From positions 62,001 through 126,000 of the forward strand of contig RQOL01000253.1 in NCBI GenBank assembly GCA_013076295.1: 64,000 nt of DNA, written 5' to 3'. Origin of the DNA: Sanderia malayensis (Eukaryota; Cnidaria; Scyphozoa; Semaeostomeae; Pelagiidae). The notes below the pieces were generated by a model. That model had not been told where the DNA came from. It worked only from the letters and a program-made list of their open reading frames with translations, and searched no databases. Position 1 is the first letter of the stretch; each line of letters starts with the position of its first letter. Positions 1-10,474 of this stretch are shown here, piece after piece. The position numbers and the translations under genes were made by a program.

Positions 1-16
1 AGAAAATTGTTTTAGA

Positions 17-1932
17 ATGGAAGGAGTGGAAAAATTAAAGAAAATTCGACGTTACACAGAACTGTTGCTACGAAATTAGTCAACAAGGTCAACGATGCCT
101 TGGCCAGAAATGAGGATAATGAAGAAGGGATTGATCCCAAATATTGAAACAGTACAACATGCAATTGAGTGAAAAGAAGATTGATTTAAAGGATTGCGAT
201 CGGGAAATTCTAGATTCGATGGCCGAGGAGGCAGACGACGACCCCTTGACCAGGAAATGGAGGACGCGAGCGATTATCGAGAGAAAATAACACAAGCAAT
301 AATTGCAGTCGACGAAATTTTGGAAGGACTCAAGTCACCGGACCTTCTCCATTTGTCAAGGCCAAGTAGAAGCAGCTCCCAAGAGAGTTTGGTATCTACT
401 ATATCTTCAAGATCAGCCCCGAATGAAAGAAAAATAAAAGTAAATCTGCCGAAGCTCGAATTAAAGAAATTTGAAGGCAAGATCTACGAATGGCAGGAAT
501 TCTGGGACGGGTATGCTAGCGCTATTCACGAGAATGAACAGCTCGCATCCGTGGATAAATTCAAATATCTAAAGAGTCTTCTTGAGGAGCCAGCAAGAGG
601 AGTAATAAAAGGAATACCCATCACAGAAGCCAATTATGAATTAGCTGTGACTCTCTTGGAAAAGAGATACGCCAAACCCAGCATCATTCAACGTGAGCAC
701 ATCAACCAAATGATAAATATTCAACCAGTGTTCAGCGAAAGAAATGTTACGAAGTTGCGACTGCTTTACGACAAAGTCGAAACTCATTTCCGCGGACTAG
801 AGGCTCAAGAGGTTGATCAGACATCGTATTCTAGCATCGTGGTGCCTGTGATTTTGGATAAAATTCCAGAAAATGTCCGATACAACATGATCAGATCAAG
901 TAGCTCTGATCACTTGGAGTGGAATATGAAGGAAATGCTGACCGCGTTGGAAAGGGAATTGGTGATTCGCGAAAGTCATACCTCGCCATTTAGAGCAGCA
1001 CAAGCAGCACAAGCCAGGGAACCGGAAGTCAGCAAGAGAAAGGATGGTTACGGCCTAAGCGAGAACAAGGATTTGAAGGTACAGCAAATGCGCTGCTGGC
1101 AACGAAGAATTTCAAAAAGAAGTGTGTGTTTTGCCTGGAAGAAGATCATGCCTCAGAGGATTGCCAAAAGGTGAAAGACATTTCTGAAAGAAAAAGTATC
1201 CTTAAAAAATTTGCTAGATGCTTTAATTGTTTGAATTCTGGACATCGGTCCTTTCAATGTCATACAAAAACATCTTGTAAATCATGCAAGGGAAAACATC
1301 ATGCAGCTATATGCTTTAAGCTTAATCCTAAGCCAATAAGTGCGCCTGCTAGCGGAGAAGAGTCGGAAACTCCTCTCAACCCTGCAGCTAACGCATGGGT
1401 GGGTTGCACAGGATCCGGTGAAAGAGTTGCCTTGCAAACAGCCTTGGCCAGTGTGAATGGGAACAGAGAAAGTCGTGTGAGAGTGCTATTTGATAGTGGT
1501 AGTCACAAATCATTTATCTGGGCAAAGGCTGTTGATAGGTTAGGATTAAGGCCCACGAGGAGAGAGCGCTTGTCAGTCAGAGCGTTTGGAAGCAGTGAGA
1601 CAGATGTGAAGATGAGAGATGTGGTCAAGATAGCCTTGGCCCCGCTGGGCCAATGGAAGAGTGTTAATGTTGAATGTTTTGTAGTTGATGATATCTCTTG
1701 CATTGCAAACGAACACCTAGAAGTAGTGAAGAAAGATTTTTCTCATTTGAATAAACTATGGTTCTCAGATGTTTCTAGGAATGAAGAAGTTTTGACCGTA
1801 GATGTTCTGATTGGAGCAGATGAACTTTGGAGCTTCCAAGACGGGGAGATCAAACGAGGGGGGCCTTATGAGCCCGTAGCGGTAAAGACATCATTGGGCT
1901 GGGTGTCTCATTGTTATTGTCTCAGAAAATAA
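17..1932 (+). pseudogene. gag-pro: BEL/Pao Gag and aspartic protease, frameshifted
   Basis: Gag and protease part of the BEL element. A DUF1759-like capsid region covers about 430-990 (motif KFEGKIYEWQEFWDGY). Two CCHC-type zinc knuckles follow at about 1126-1310 (one is CFNCLNSGHRSFQC), then a retropepsin-like DUF1758 domain with the catalytic FDSGS at about 1488. The likely start is ATG at 17; the reverse copy carries ATA at that place. Single-base losses near 138, 230 and 990 break the frame here, whereas the reverse copy stays open for 611 codons. The frame ends at TAA 1930-1932 and overlaps the next ORF in another frame. Confidence 0.85.
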
Positions 1933-4612
1933 AGGAGAGTGAGGGAATGAATGAGCGCCAACCAGGTCAAGCAGGTGGAGAAGATATGTCTTATGCTAAG
2001 GAAATGTTAGGTGTAGAGAAAGCGTCGGATAGCAAGACAAAAGTTTTGGGATTGATCTGGGATAGTTGCAAGGACAACTTGGAGTTTAAGTTGAGTAAGG
2101 TAAGCAATGCAAGCAATGGACAGCCCACAAAGAGAGGAATTTTAAGTACTCTAGGAACCATATTTGATCCATTGGGTATAATCAGTCCGATTTCTGTTAT
2201 AGTGAAGGTTTTATTTCAGGAATTGTGCATGAGTAAATTGAGTTGGGATGACACTGTACCAAGAGAGAAGGCTGCAATTTGGGACTCATGGATAGAGGAC
2301 CTCAGCCAGGTCAATGCTGTAACCTTATCAAGGTGTATTTTTGATTTGAATAAGGGAGAGATTTTAAGATGCCACCTCCATGGTTTCGGAGACGCTAGCA
2401 AAAAGGCATACTGTGCTGTGGTCTACATGGTATATGAAACAGGAACATATACTACCTTGCTATGTTCAAAGACAAGAGTGGCTCCCGTAAAAGCATTAAC
2501 AATACCAAGGTTAGAGCTATTATCCGCAAGGATTTTAGCTGTATTAATGGATACAGTCTGCACAGCATTGAAGTCTCACATTAAGATAGATAGTAAGCAT
2601 TATTGGCTTGACAGTACAACTGCTCTTTACTGGATTTTCCATAAAGGGCAGAGGAAGCAATGGGTACAGTTCAGAGTGAGTGAAATACTGAAATTATCTG
2701 AAATGAAAGATTGGAGTCATGTGGGTGGTACAGAAAGTCCTGCTGACATAGGCTCAAGGAATATTATGGCCAGCCAGTTGAAGGATAATGAATTATGGTT
2801 CCAAGGGCCAGAGTGGCTAAAAAAGGGAGAAGATCAGTGGCCCAAAAAGCTTGAAATAAGTTAATCAGAAGAGGTGGGAAAGGAGAAAAAGAAAGTGAAT
2901 GCCATGGTCGTATCAACAAATGTGCAGACCGGCATAGGACAGATTGTTGATATTGATCGGTATAGCACACTAAATAGATTGCTTAGAATCACCGCCTGGG
3001 TTAAACGAGCTGTTGCAAATCTAAAAGGTAAGAGAAACAAGGGTGAAGTTAAATATGGCAATCTTAGTGCATCAGAAATCAAGGAAGCCGAAAAGCTGTG
3101 GATAAGAGATGTTCAGGTCTTGCTTAAAGCAGATAAAGATTTTGAGAAAACAGCCAAGTAGCTAAGTGTTGTTGAAGTGGAAGGAATCCTTGTATGTAAG
3201 GGTAGACTTGAAAATGCAAGTTTGGATCTCAGTTCAAAGTATCCAGCACTGATCTCTAAAGAACATAGATTCACAGAGCTACTAGTTTTGGATTGCCATG
3301 AAAGAGTACAACACTGCGGTGTTAGAGCCACACTTGCAGAGATGAGATCAAGATTCTGGGTTCCAAGGGGTAGGCAAGTAGTTAAAAAGTTGCTGAAGAA
3401 ATGTCTCATTTGTAGGAGACAAGAAGGATTATCTTTCAGGAATCCACCTACGGCTGTACTTCCAGAATTTAGAGTGTCAGAAGCACCCCCCTTCTCTTAC
3501 GTAGGGGTTGATTTTGCCGGACCGCTGTTCGTCAAGGAGAAACAAGGGAAGATGTCGAAGGTGTATATCTGTTTATTTTCCTGTTGTTTGACTAGGGCTT
3601 TACACCTGGAAATTGTTAATGATTTAACTGCAGTTTCATGTTTGAATTGCTTGAGACGGTTTTGTGCCCGAAGGGGTACACCAAGCATCATTAACTCGGA
3701 TAACGCAAAGACCTTCAAGTCTATTGCATCGTTCTTGAAGAAAATGGGCACTGATGAAGGAGTTACTGGAAGTCTAGGCTATAGAGGAATTGAATGGAAA
3801 TTCAATCTAGCTGTTAGCCCGTGGCAAGGAGGCCATTTTGAGAGAATGGTTCGTTCCGTAAAGCGATGTCTACGGAAGGTACTTGGTAATGCCAGGGTAA
3901 ATCTCGATGAATTGACAACTGTGTTGACAGAAGTAGAGAACCCTTGAATTCTTGTCCTCTTACTTTTGAATACGATGAGTTAGAGGAACAAGTTCTAACT
4001 CCATCACATTTGCTTGTGGGACGCAGGCTTTCGTCCTTGTCTGAAGGTATTGAGTTGAAATCAAATATTAATGATGCTGACATTAATAACAGCTTGAATA
4101 AGCGCTTTTTATACCTTAGCAGGAAACTTGATCACTTTTGGAACAGGTGGCGTAAAGAGTACTTGATAGATCTTCGTGAAGCTCATAGAGTACCGAATAA
4201 AGGTCCAGCAGTGATCAGTGAAGGCGAGGTGGTATTGGTACACGAGGAAAAAGTGAAGAGAGGCATGTGGAAAATGGCAGTGGTTGAGAAACTGATTTTC
4301 GGCAAAGATAACCAGGTGAGAGGTGCAACCATCAGAAGAGTTGGAAAGGGTAAAGGTAAGCCAGAAATTATTGATAGGCCGATTCAAAGGTTATTTCCTT
4401 TAGAATGTGCTAAGTACACAGGAGGTAGACATGAATGCATGAATGGAGATAACGGAGATGCAAGGAAGAATGGAGATGAAGGAGAGAGCCAGAAGGTCGT
4501 GGATGTCGGAGGCAAGGCAGCTGCGAATGATGCCCACGGGGGGAGCAGGCCACGCAGAGCAGCAGCGCAAGACGCGCGCGCAAAGACACGCCTCATGCTT
4601 GATTCAAAATGA
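1911..4612 (+). pseudogene. pol: BEL/Pao Pol remnant: RNase H and integrase, RT core deleted
   Basis: One reading frame interrupted by TAA at 2862-2864 and TAG at 3159-3161, plus a frameshift near 3942. It opens with the segment that normally follows the RT palm (VLGLIWD, then LGTIFDPLGIISP). There is no YVDD box and no fingers or palm, so the RT core is deleted. An RNase H domain follows (GDAS at about 2390, PRLELL, WLDSTTAL). The integrase has an HHCC zinc-binding region (about 3296-3420) and the DDE residues in VDFAGP (3510), NSDNAKTF (3697) and GGHFERMVRS (3827). Integrase and RNase H still show all key residues. Product not made as written. Confidence 0.85.
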
Positions 4613-4615
4613 ATC

Positions 4616-4628
4616 AAGGAGGGGGGAG
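4616..4628 (+). other. polypurine tract of the BEL element
   Basis: AAGGAGGGGGGAG lies directly before the 3' LTR, the expected plus-strand primer position in an LTR retrotransposon. The number of G residues differs by one between the two arms upstream, as expected for homopolymer error or slippage. Confidence 0.75.
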
Positions 4629-4939
4629 TGTGCGAAGTTTACTTAGTTTGCCCGCGCATGCCCGCGCATGCCCGCATGACGTTGTCTCGCGGCATGATCC
4701 ATTATTATTTTAGTTCAGTATTGGTATTTTGTGATTTAAATAAATAATGCAATTCTTCTATTCTTATCATCACTTGGTGACAAAAAACAGTTTTTTCGGT
4801 GTCGAAGTTAGAGAGTTTTTATTGATATGAAATGCGGCAGCAAAAATATGTGAAATAAAATAGAGAAATGAAATTGTCTTCCATGAGTGTTTCACGGTAA
4901 AGCTAAACAAACGAGTATTGAAGATCGGGTTCTTCAACA
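4629..4939 (+). repeat. 3' LTR of the BEL element
   Basis: 311 bp, TG...CA termini. It matches 51,621-51,931 (same LTR in the other arm) almost perfectly and the 5' LTR at 56,599-56,908 with roughly ten visible differences. Near the start are repeats of GCATGCCCGCGCATG. It is followed by target duplication AGTGG at 4940-4944. Confidence 0.9.
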
Positions 4940-6597
4940 AGTGGTGAATTATAAGATTCATTTTTTCAATTACAAACCAATCAAAGGTGGATCGTACATA
5001 CCATTACCATAACTCTTGAGTGTGAAGAAAGTAATGATCAACGTACAAAATAGAGATGACAAGAGTTTCACGTGGGCTGTCTTGTCTTGTTTCTACCCAG
5101 TAGATAGGCACTCTGAAAGAGCAACAAAGTACGATCAAACTCTATTGAATATGGATGGTTTGAAATTTCCAGTGAACCCAACAAATTTCAATATGATAAA
5201 GAAATTTGAGGATAACAACAATTTTTCCATCAACATCTTTTATTATGAAGATGACGAAGTTTATCCTGGAAGGTTAACGAATCAATCAAATAAGAAACAT
5301 CTTGACCTATTGTTATTAGTGGATGATAATGGTAATTCACATTACTGCTGGATAAAGAGTTTGAGCAGATCACTCGCTGGGCGTCCTGGCCATAAGCATG
5401 ATAAAAAAAGGTTTTACTGTCATTTCTGTCTCAGTTCATGCAATACACAAGAATCTTTAAACAACCATATTGACATTCAAGCAAAATGAAAGCCAAGCAG
5501 TTACATTTCCAGCTAAGAAAGATGCTCATCTATCCTTCAGTAGCACCAAGAAGCAAATGCTTCTCCCATTTGTAATGTATGCTGACTTTGAATGTGTGCT
5601 CGACTCGAGAAGTTGAATGATCCTTCCAAGTATCAGAAACATACACCGATTAGCTATGGCTTGTATGTAAAATCACTGGATGGATGCTTAAATAATGTGC
5701 CAGAAGTTTACACTGGCAAGGATTGTATGTTGAAATTCACGAATAGGATGGATGAGTTGAATGAACACATACAAGAGATATTCAAGGCAACAATACCAAT
5801 GAAAGCACTGACGCAAGAACAACAAAGTCGACATGATGAAGCAACACATTAATTCTGCTGTAAGGGGGAATTTGGAAAAAAGGTTTGAGACCATTGCCAC
5901 ATCACAGGAGAATTTAGAGGTGCAGCATGCAAGTATTGCAATCTAAACAATTTGAATACCATCGCAAAAACCCACCTCATTTCCGCAGTTTTTCCCAATT
6001 TGAAGGGATATGACACGCTCCATATAATGTCAAATCTCGGCCGAAGGAATGTACGAATCATTGCAAACTCATCAGAAAAGATCTTAACAGCCTCTTCCGA
6101 TGTTGATAATAATGATGCTGATGGTAACAGAAGTTGGGTTCTTGGGAGGATAGAATAAGATACATTGATTCGCTTGCTTTCCTAAGCAGAGGTTTAGCGG
6201 AACTTTCTAGCAACGTTCCCGATGACGAATTAACCTTAGTGAATGAATATTTGAGAAAAATGCGGAATAACGTGGACTTTCATGAAGGATTCAGACTGTT
6301 GAGAAGGAAAGGTGTCTATCCATACGATTGGGTAGATAGTGTAGAAAAGATACATGCAACGTCACTACCTTCGCAGGAAAAATTCTGCAATGAGCTGAAT
6401 GATTGCGGAATCAGTGATGTGGATTATCAGCATGCGCAAAAAGTTTGACAATTCTTTTAATGTAACACCTTCAAGGATTACCATGAACTTTACTTGGTGA
6501 CTGATGCTCTCCTGCTTACAGATGTTTTTGAATCATTTCGAAAGCTTGGGTTAGAATACTATGGTTTAGATCCTGCATGGTTCATATTGCTACCCGC
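4940..6597 (+). pseudogene. polB: Polinton-type protein-primed DNA polymerase B, central fragment
   Basis: Viral-type family B polymerase of the Polinton/adintovirus lineage; it would replicate the element's linear genome. After the BEL insertion come a region with INVQNRDDKSFTWAVL and HYCWIKSLSR (about 5040-5380), a Cys/His finger (about 5410-5470), the exonuclease I motif YADFE (5580), a DHCHITGEFRGAA segment (about 5888), the exo II-like NLKGYD (about 5998), and a stretch with RKGVYPYDWVDS and EYYGLDPAWF (6303-6580). Several frameshifts and stops occur. It ends before the palm (no DTDS box), so it is dead. The upstream part lies outside the window in this arm but is visible at 56,909-57,015 and 61,663-62,028. 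Confidence 0.85.
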
Positions 6598-6921
6598 ATT
6601 CGCTTGAGATGCAATGTTAAAGATGACAATATTAGCGTTGCTTTTATTGACAGCTGATGGTCGCATAACGATGGATCGATGGTAGGTTTTGTTATAGGAA
6701 TGAGCAAGCTCTTGTAAATTATCGATGTATCTGAGAGTGTTTCTTGCTGTAAAGTATCGATACATGCGACCTTTTAGCGTCCTATTGAACTTCTCTACAA
6801 TGGCTTCTATTACTTCGTTGTTAGCTGCGTAGAATCCAATCTTAAATTCCCTATATGCTTTATTTAAACCCCCTAGAGAACCAGGCACAGAAGGATCAGA
6901 ATGTAACTTTTCAATATTCAT
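6559..6921 (-). pseudogene. int: Polinton integrase, C-terminal fragment
   Basis: 120 codons of a retroviral-type (DDE) integrase as found in Polintons. The segment VEKFNRTLKGRMYRYFTARN carries the last catalytic Glu, followed by HSYNKTYHRSI, the typical end of the core. The HHCC domain and the first two catalytic Asp are absent. Its 3' end overlaps the truncated PolB end on the other strand, so material between the two genes has been lost. Its 5' side runs into a 17-bp hairpin where a LINE starts. Confidence 0.85.
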
Positions 6922-6948
6922 ATTAGTCTTTCTAATATGAATATTGAA
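6910..6948. repeat. perfect 17-bp hairpin at the LINE 5' junction
   Basis: Arms 6910-6926 and 6932-6948 are perfect complements (TTCAATATTCATATTAG and its reverse) around a 5-base loop. The right arm is where LINE sequence begins; the left arm joins the integrase fragment. The same hairpin is at 49,612-49,650 in the other arm. Confidence 0.85.
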
Positions 6949-8850
6949 TATTGTAAACAGTTGGAAGATTGGGACACAGCATTTTATTCGAATTTAGTGA
7001 TGGAAAATTCACACAGTACAAAAGGATTATTCAAAGTTTTGAACAATATGCTGAATAAAAAGACAGAGTCTCCCCTTCCAAAACATGACTCTGCTCTTCA
7101 GCTTGCAAATGAATTTGTTGATCTCTTTGTTGGAAAAGTGGAGAAGATTCAAAATCATCTTGATCTGGCCGTGAATTTGGATGAAAATTATAAAGTTGTA
7201 CCAGAGCAACCCAAATATAAGACCCAATTGAGTAAGTTTTGTCACCTGTCTGAAAATAATGTTGAAAAACTTGTAAAAAAGTCACCAATAACAACATGTG
7301 ATCTAGATCCACTGCAGACATGGATTTTGAAGCGTTGTGGGGAACCTTTTGTCAAAATCGCAACTCTGATAATTAACGGATTATGCCTCAAAGCTCATCG
7401 AGAGAGCAGTTGCAAATCAATTAGTTCAGCATATGGTGGAAAATAATCCATTTCAGCCACTACAATCGGCATATAGAGAGGAGCACAGTACGGAAACAAC
7501 GTTACTGAGAGTTCATAATGACTTGCTCATGGCAATGGATAAACAAATAGTCTCTATCCTTGTATTGTTAGATCTTTCGGCGGCGTTTAATACAGTCAAC
7601 CATTCTGTATTACTTGAGAGACTTTCCAATAGATGTGGAATTAAAGGGAAGCTTTGAAATGGTATGTTTCATACCTAGAAAATCGTTTTCAAATGGTAAA
7701 GATGAAAAATCAAAACAGATGCCTCTATCTTGTGGTGTTCCACAAGGATCAGTACTGGGTTCGTTACTTCCTTCTGGTGTATACGTTACCCTTGGAGATA
7801 TTGTTAGAAGCAGAAGTATGAGGTTCCACCTCTACGCTGATGGCACATAACTTAATATGTCATTCTCATCAACTCCTGAATGTGCATCTCTCTCAATACA
7901 GCAAGTTGAAGGGTGTGTCCAAGAAATTCAGTCCTGGATGCTAACAAACAGGCTAAAACTAAACGGAGATAAAACTGGATTGTTGTTGATAGGAACACGA
8001 AAACAATGTGCAAAACTGCCAAATCTGTTGATAAACATCGAAAACACTGAGATTAGACCAGATGAAAAAGCACGAAATCTTGGTGTATTCTTTGACGCAA
8101 ATTTGTCATTTAAGTCACATGTCAACTCTCTGTGCAGCTCAGCTTGGTATTACTTGCATAATATCCGCCTAGCTCGGAAGTATCTTACAAAAGAAGCTGC
8201 TGAAAAAGCCATCCATGCCTTCATCACATCTAGGCTAGACTGCATCAATTCTCTCTTATAAGGTGTTCCAGTATCTGAGTTACAAAAGTTGCAAAAAATC
8301 AGAATTCTGCTGCCTGGATTTTGATCGGTGTGAACAGACATAGTCACATAAGCCCAAGTTATGAAACAACTCCAATGGTTGCCAATAACACACAGGATCA
8401 AATACAAGATCATAGTGTTAACTTACAAATGCATCAACAATTTTGCACTAAAATACCTTGAGAACAGCAAAGAGTTGGTCACATTGAGAACAGCAACAAG
8501 GCGGACAAGATCTACCGATGATAATTTAGAAATTGAAACACAAGGACAAAGCTTGTGACAGCTGGATATCGTGCGTTTGTAAGTGCCGCTATTCATCTTT
8601 GGAACAAACTGCCGTATGCATTGAGAACAACGGATTCTTTAGAAATTTTTAAATGTAGACTGAAAACACATTTGTTTAAAGAATATTTCGATTAGGTTTT
8701 ATTTTTGCCAATCATATTTTAGTATTCCTTGTAATTACTTTATATGATATTACCTTACTAGTTTTATGAAAGTTATGTATTGCGCCTTTGAGCCATGTGG
8801 ATAAATGGCGCAATATAAATGCATTTTGTTATTATTTATTATTAAAACAA
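6932..8850 (+). mobile_element. CR1-like non-LTR retrotransposon (LINE), 5' truncated, left-arm copy
   Basis: Second half of a LINE ORF2 plus its 3' end, inserted among the Polinton genes. The 3' UTR has a 9-bp stem (8778-8786 with 8807-8815) and then an A/T-rich tail, a form common in CR1-type LINEs of invertebrates. The 5' end is truncated before the RT domain. Exact insertion points are uncertain by some bases because no clear target duplication is seen. Confidence 0.8.
6937..8695 (+). pseudogene. LINE reverse transcriptase ORF2, decayed
   Basis: RT of a non-LTR element. Recognisable pieces are FYSNLVMENS (about 6980), QSAYREEHSTETTLLRVHND (about 7460-7520), LVLLDLSAAFNTVNH (motif A, about 7560), LSCGVPQGSVLGS (about 7728), FHLYADGT (the FADD/YADD box, with the second catalytic Asp changed to Gly, about 7830) and the C-terminal WLPITHRIKYKI (8374). 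A deletion near 7385 removes the segment before the IERAV motif. Stops and frameshifts break it into at least five pieces. It is not functional. Confidence 0.85.
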
Positions 8851-9061
8851 TGAACATCTGCATTACTTTAACGTTAGAGCACCCTTTCTTCCTTCTCCTT
8901 CTCCTCCCTTTCAAATGATGTGGTGTTGTTTTTATAATCTTCTTTTCATCTCCACTCATCTTTGATGCTACATTCTTTTTCCTTGCAACCTTCTTTTTCG
9001 TTGATGGAAACTTCTTCGAGATTTCCTTCTTAGGAAATGACTCTGGTTGGCTTGGGAGCAT
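8851..9061 (-). pseudogene. small lysine/arginine-rich protein, 3' end replaced by the LINE
   Basis: Starts at ATG 9061 (minus strand). About 65 residues rich in Lys and Arg, with an RRRRRKKG cluster near the end of the intact part. The frame then runs into the LINE tail, so the C-terminus is lost. It follows the ATPase fragment on the same strand. It may be a basic virion or DNA-binding protein of the Polinton; this rests on composition and context only. Confidence 0.45.
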
Positions 9062-9121
9062 GATTAACTTTTTTAATCTATTACTACAACCTATTATTAT
9101 TGTTTGAGTATTCAATCCTAT

Positions 9122-9442
9122 TTATAGCTTTTTTGGTTTGAATATGATCATTTCAGCTACATGTGGAGAAATGTTTGTTCTCAGTGAAAGGCCATCATCA
9201 GTGGATTGGGTGAAATCACAGAGTAAATATCCATATAATCTAGCAGTTGCGTCGTTGTAGGTATTAATAAATGTTTGTGGGGAAGATGGCATGATTTGCT
9301 GTGCAAGAAATCTGATTTGACTTCTATCTCTTGGATTTTTAAATAGAACGTGATATTGTGTGCTTAGAGCAAGATCTCTACCGTTTCTCTGAGACCTACC
9401 CTTTGTAAACAACTTCTCAAGGACTTTAAAGGTTGCCGACAT
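9122..9442 (-). pseudogene. Polinton packaging ATPase, C-terminal fragment
   Basis: 106 codons matching the end of the A32/FtsK-HerA-like genome-packaging ATPase of Polintons and adintoviruses: TQYHVLFKNPRDRSQI, then a Pro-rich turn, NTYNDATARLYGYLLCDF and RTNI. The full family protein is roughly twice as long or more. The Walker A and B region is absent here and upstream DNA does not encode it. It uses an ATG at its current 5' end, but this is more likely a relic than a short gene. Confidence 0.7.
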
Positions 9443-9596
9443 GAAAACAAGTTTTATTTAACGAACAATAGAACTCCAAGTAACTGATTAACCACCGTCT
9501 TTTCCTTGAGTGCAAATTCTACATTATAATTTCTCTATACTCACGTATATTGAGCACTTGAGCACTATCGTCAGGATAGGCATACTCAACTAAGAG

Positions 9597-9597
<1 letters not shown>

Positions 9598-9630
<33 letters not shown>
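9598..9630. repeat. (TA)n microsatellite
   Basis: Uninterrupted AT repeat of about 30 bases. A perfect inverted pair TATTGAGCACT / AGTGCTCAATA flanks it at about 9547 and 9670. The reverse-arm copy at about 46,931-46,961 differs slightly in length. Confidence 0.9.
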
Positions 9631-9633
<3 letters not shown>

Positions 9634-9738
9634 AATAATGATAATAATTTTAAAAAACACCGTTCGACAGTGCTCAATACACATATGTGTAGAGCGGTAT
9701 ATAGAATTGAGTGATGTTAAATAAAAACACATAATTCG

Positions 9739-9778
9739 CTGCAACTCTGAGTTTCGTGCTTATGCACTCATCAGGCAG
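9739..9778 (-). ncRNA. hammerhead ribozyme, type I, minimal (minus strand)
   Basis: Read on the minus strand: stem I CTGC, core CTGATGA, stem II GTGC with loop ATAA and GCAC, core GAAA, short stem III CTC-A-GAG, then U16.1 and H17 as TT, and stem I partner GCAG. All core positions of the hammerhead consensus are present. Stem III is very short, as in the minimal hammerheads of metazoan retroelements, which often work as dimers. The predicted cleavage site is after the second T of GTT. Confidence 0.75.
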
Positions 9779-9842
9779 ATTTAATGATTTAATTTAATTA
9801 AATCATTTTAATGTTATTTTATTTGATTTAACTTAATTAAAT

Positions 9843-9882
9843 CTGCCTGATGAGTGCATAAGCACGAAACTCAGAGTTGCAG
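9843..9882 (+). ncRNA. hammerhead ribozyme, type I, minimal (plus strand)
   Basis: Mirror copy of the previous motif: CTGC 9843-9846, CTGATGA 9847-9853, stem II 9854-9865 closed by loop ATAA, GAAA 9866-9869, stem III 9870-9876, cleavage TT 9877-9878, GCAG 9879-9882. Both copies keep every core base, which suggests selection or recent spread. Confidence 0.75.
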
Positions 9883-10023
9883 CGAATTATGTGTTTTTAT
9901 TGAACATCACTCAATTCTATATATATATATACATTTACATATATATACAGCAATAATTGAACTTCTACAATAGTGGCATTTAAGCTTTTTCTTTCAACGT
10001 CCAAGGTAAATGCTGATTAATGT

Positions 10024-10464
10024 TCAAGGTAACATTGATTCGCATACTCTCGAAACCATCCTGCTTAGAGTTTGTAATAAGTATCTTGATCTTTCAGAGG
10101 AGGCAAATTCTTTACTTAGCATGCCATTATACAACCATTCAAGCTGGCCATCATCTTTCGAATCCAGTGACTGTTTATGCTTCCTCAATTCTTCAAGCAT
10201 AGCTCTTTTAAGTGATTCCTTTCCCTCATCTAACATGTTTTTATTTGCATAATCAATATGGAATGTTATAAATTTGAATGCATTCGCTGCCATACAGTCT
10301 GAATTATGCTCAATATAAGGATCAATAATACCTTCTGCAGAAGATTTGAAACACTTCTTGCAATACTCCTTTGCTTTCCCTGAAATGTAATTCAGGAGGA
10401 TTGCTGAATATGCATCTTGAATCTGCTCGTTTAACTTTACAAGCTTGAGGATGTCCATGTCCAT
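10024..10464 (-). CDS. unrecognised 146-residue Polinton-linked protein
   Basis: Intact ORF from ATG 10,464, starting MDMDILKLVKLNEQIQDAYS. It is mostly helical in appearance, with a short Cys pair (YCKKCF), Lys-rich C-terminal half and no signal peptide or membrane segment. It follows a frameshifted gene on the same strand by 10 bases, so the two were probably co-expressed. The copy in the other arm differs by one residue (Arg/Lys). Family not recognised; it may be a virion or accessory protein of the Polinton. Confidence 0.6.
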   Translation of the reverse strand: MDMDILKLVKLNEQIQDAYSAILLNYISGKAKEYCKKCFKSSAEGIIDPYIEHNSDCMAANAFKFITFHIDYANKNMLDEGKESLKRAMLEELRKHKQSLDSKDDGQLEWLYNGMLSKEFASSERSRYLLQTLSRMVSRVCESMLP

Positions 10465-10474
10465 GTCAGATTAA

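Larger units (their letters stand above)
1..4939 (+). mobile_element. BEL/Pao LTR retrotransposon, left-arm copy, 5' LTR outside window
   Basis: The order is Gag with CCHC knuckles, aspartic protease, RNase H, integrase and 3' LTR, which is the BEL/Pao order. The polypurine tract AAGGAGGGGGGAG (4616-4628) abuts the LTR, which begins TGTGCG and ends TTCAACA. The 5' LTR lies before base 1; the reverse copy at 51,621-56,908 shows the full 5.3-kb structure with 5-bp target duplications CCACT. The reverse-transcriptase palm is missing, so this copy cannot have been autonomous. It sits inside the PolB gene of a Polinton-like element. Confidence 0.9.
9703..9918. mobile_element. palindromic MITE carrying two opposed hammerhead ribozymes
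   Basis: About 216 bp: two nearly perfect inverted arms of roughly 80 bp (outer end AGAATTGAGTGATGTT) around an AT-rich centre of about 60 bp. It is embedded in TA-rich DNA on both sides, so a TA target site is possible. Each arm holds a complete hammerhead motif reading outward to the right on + and to the left on -. It lies between two minus-strand Polinton genes. Confidence 0.75.
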
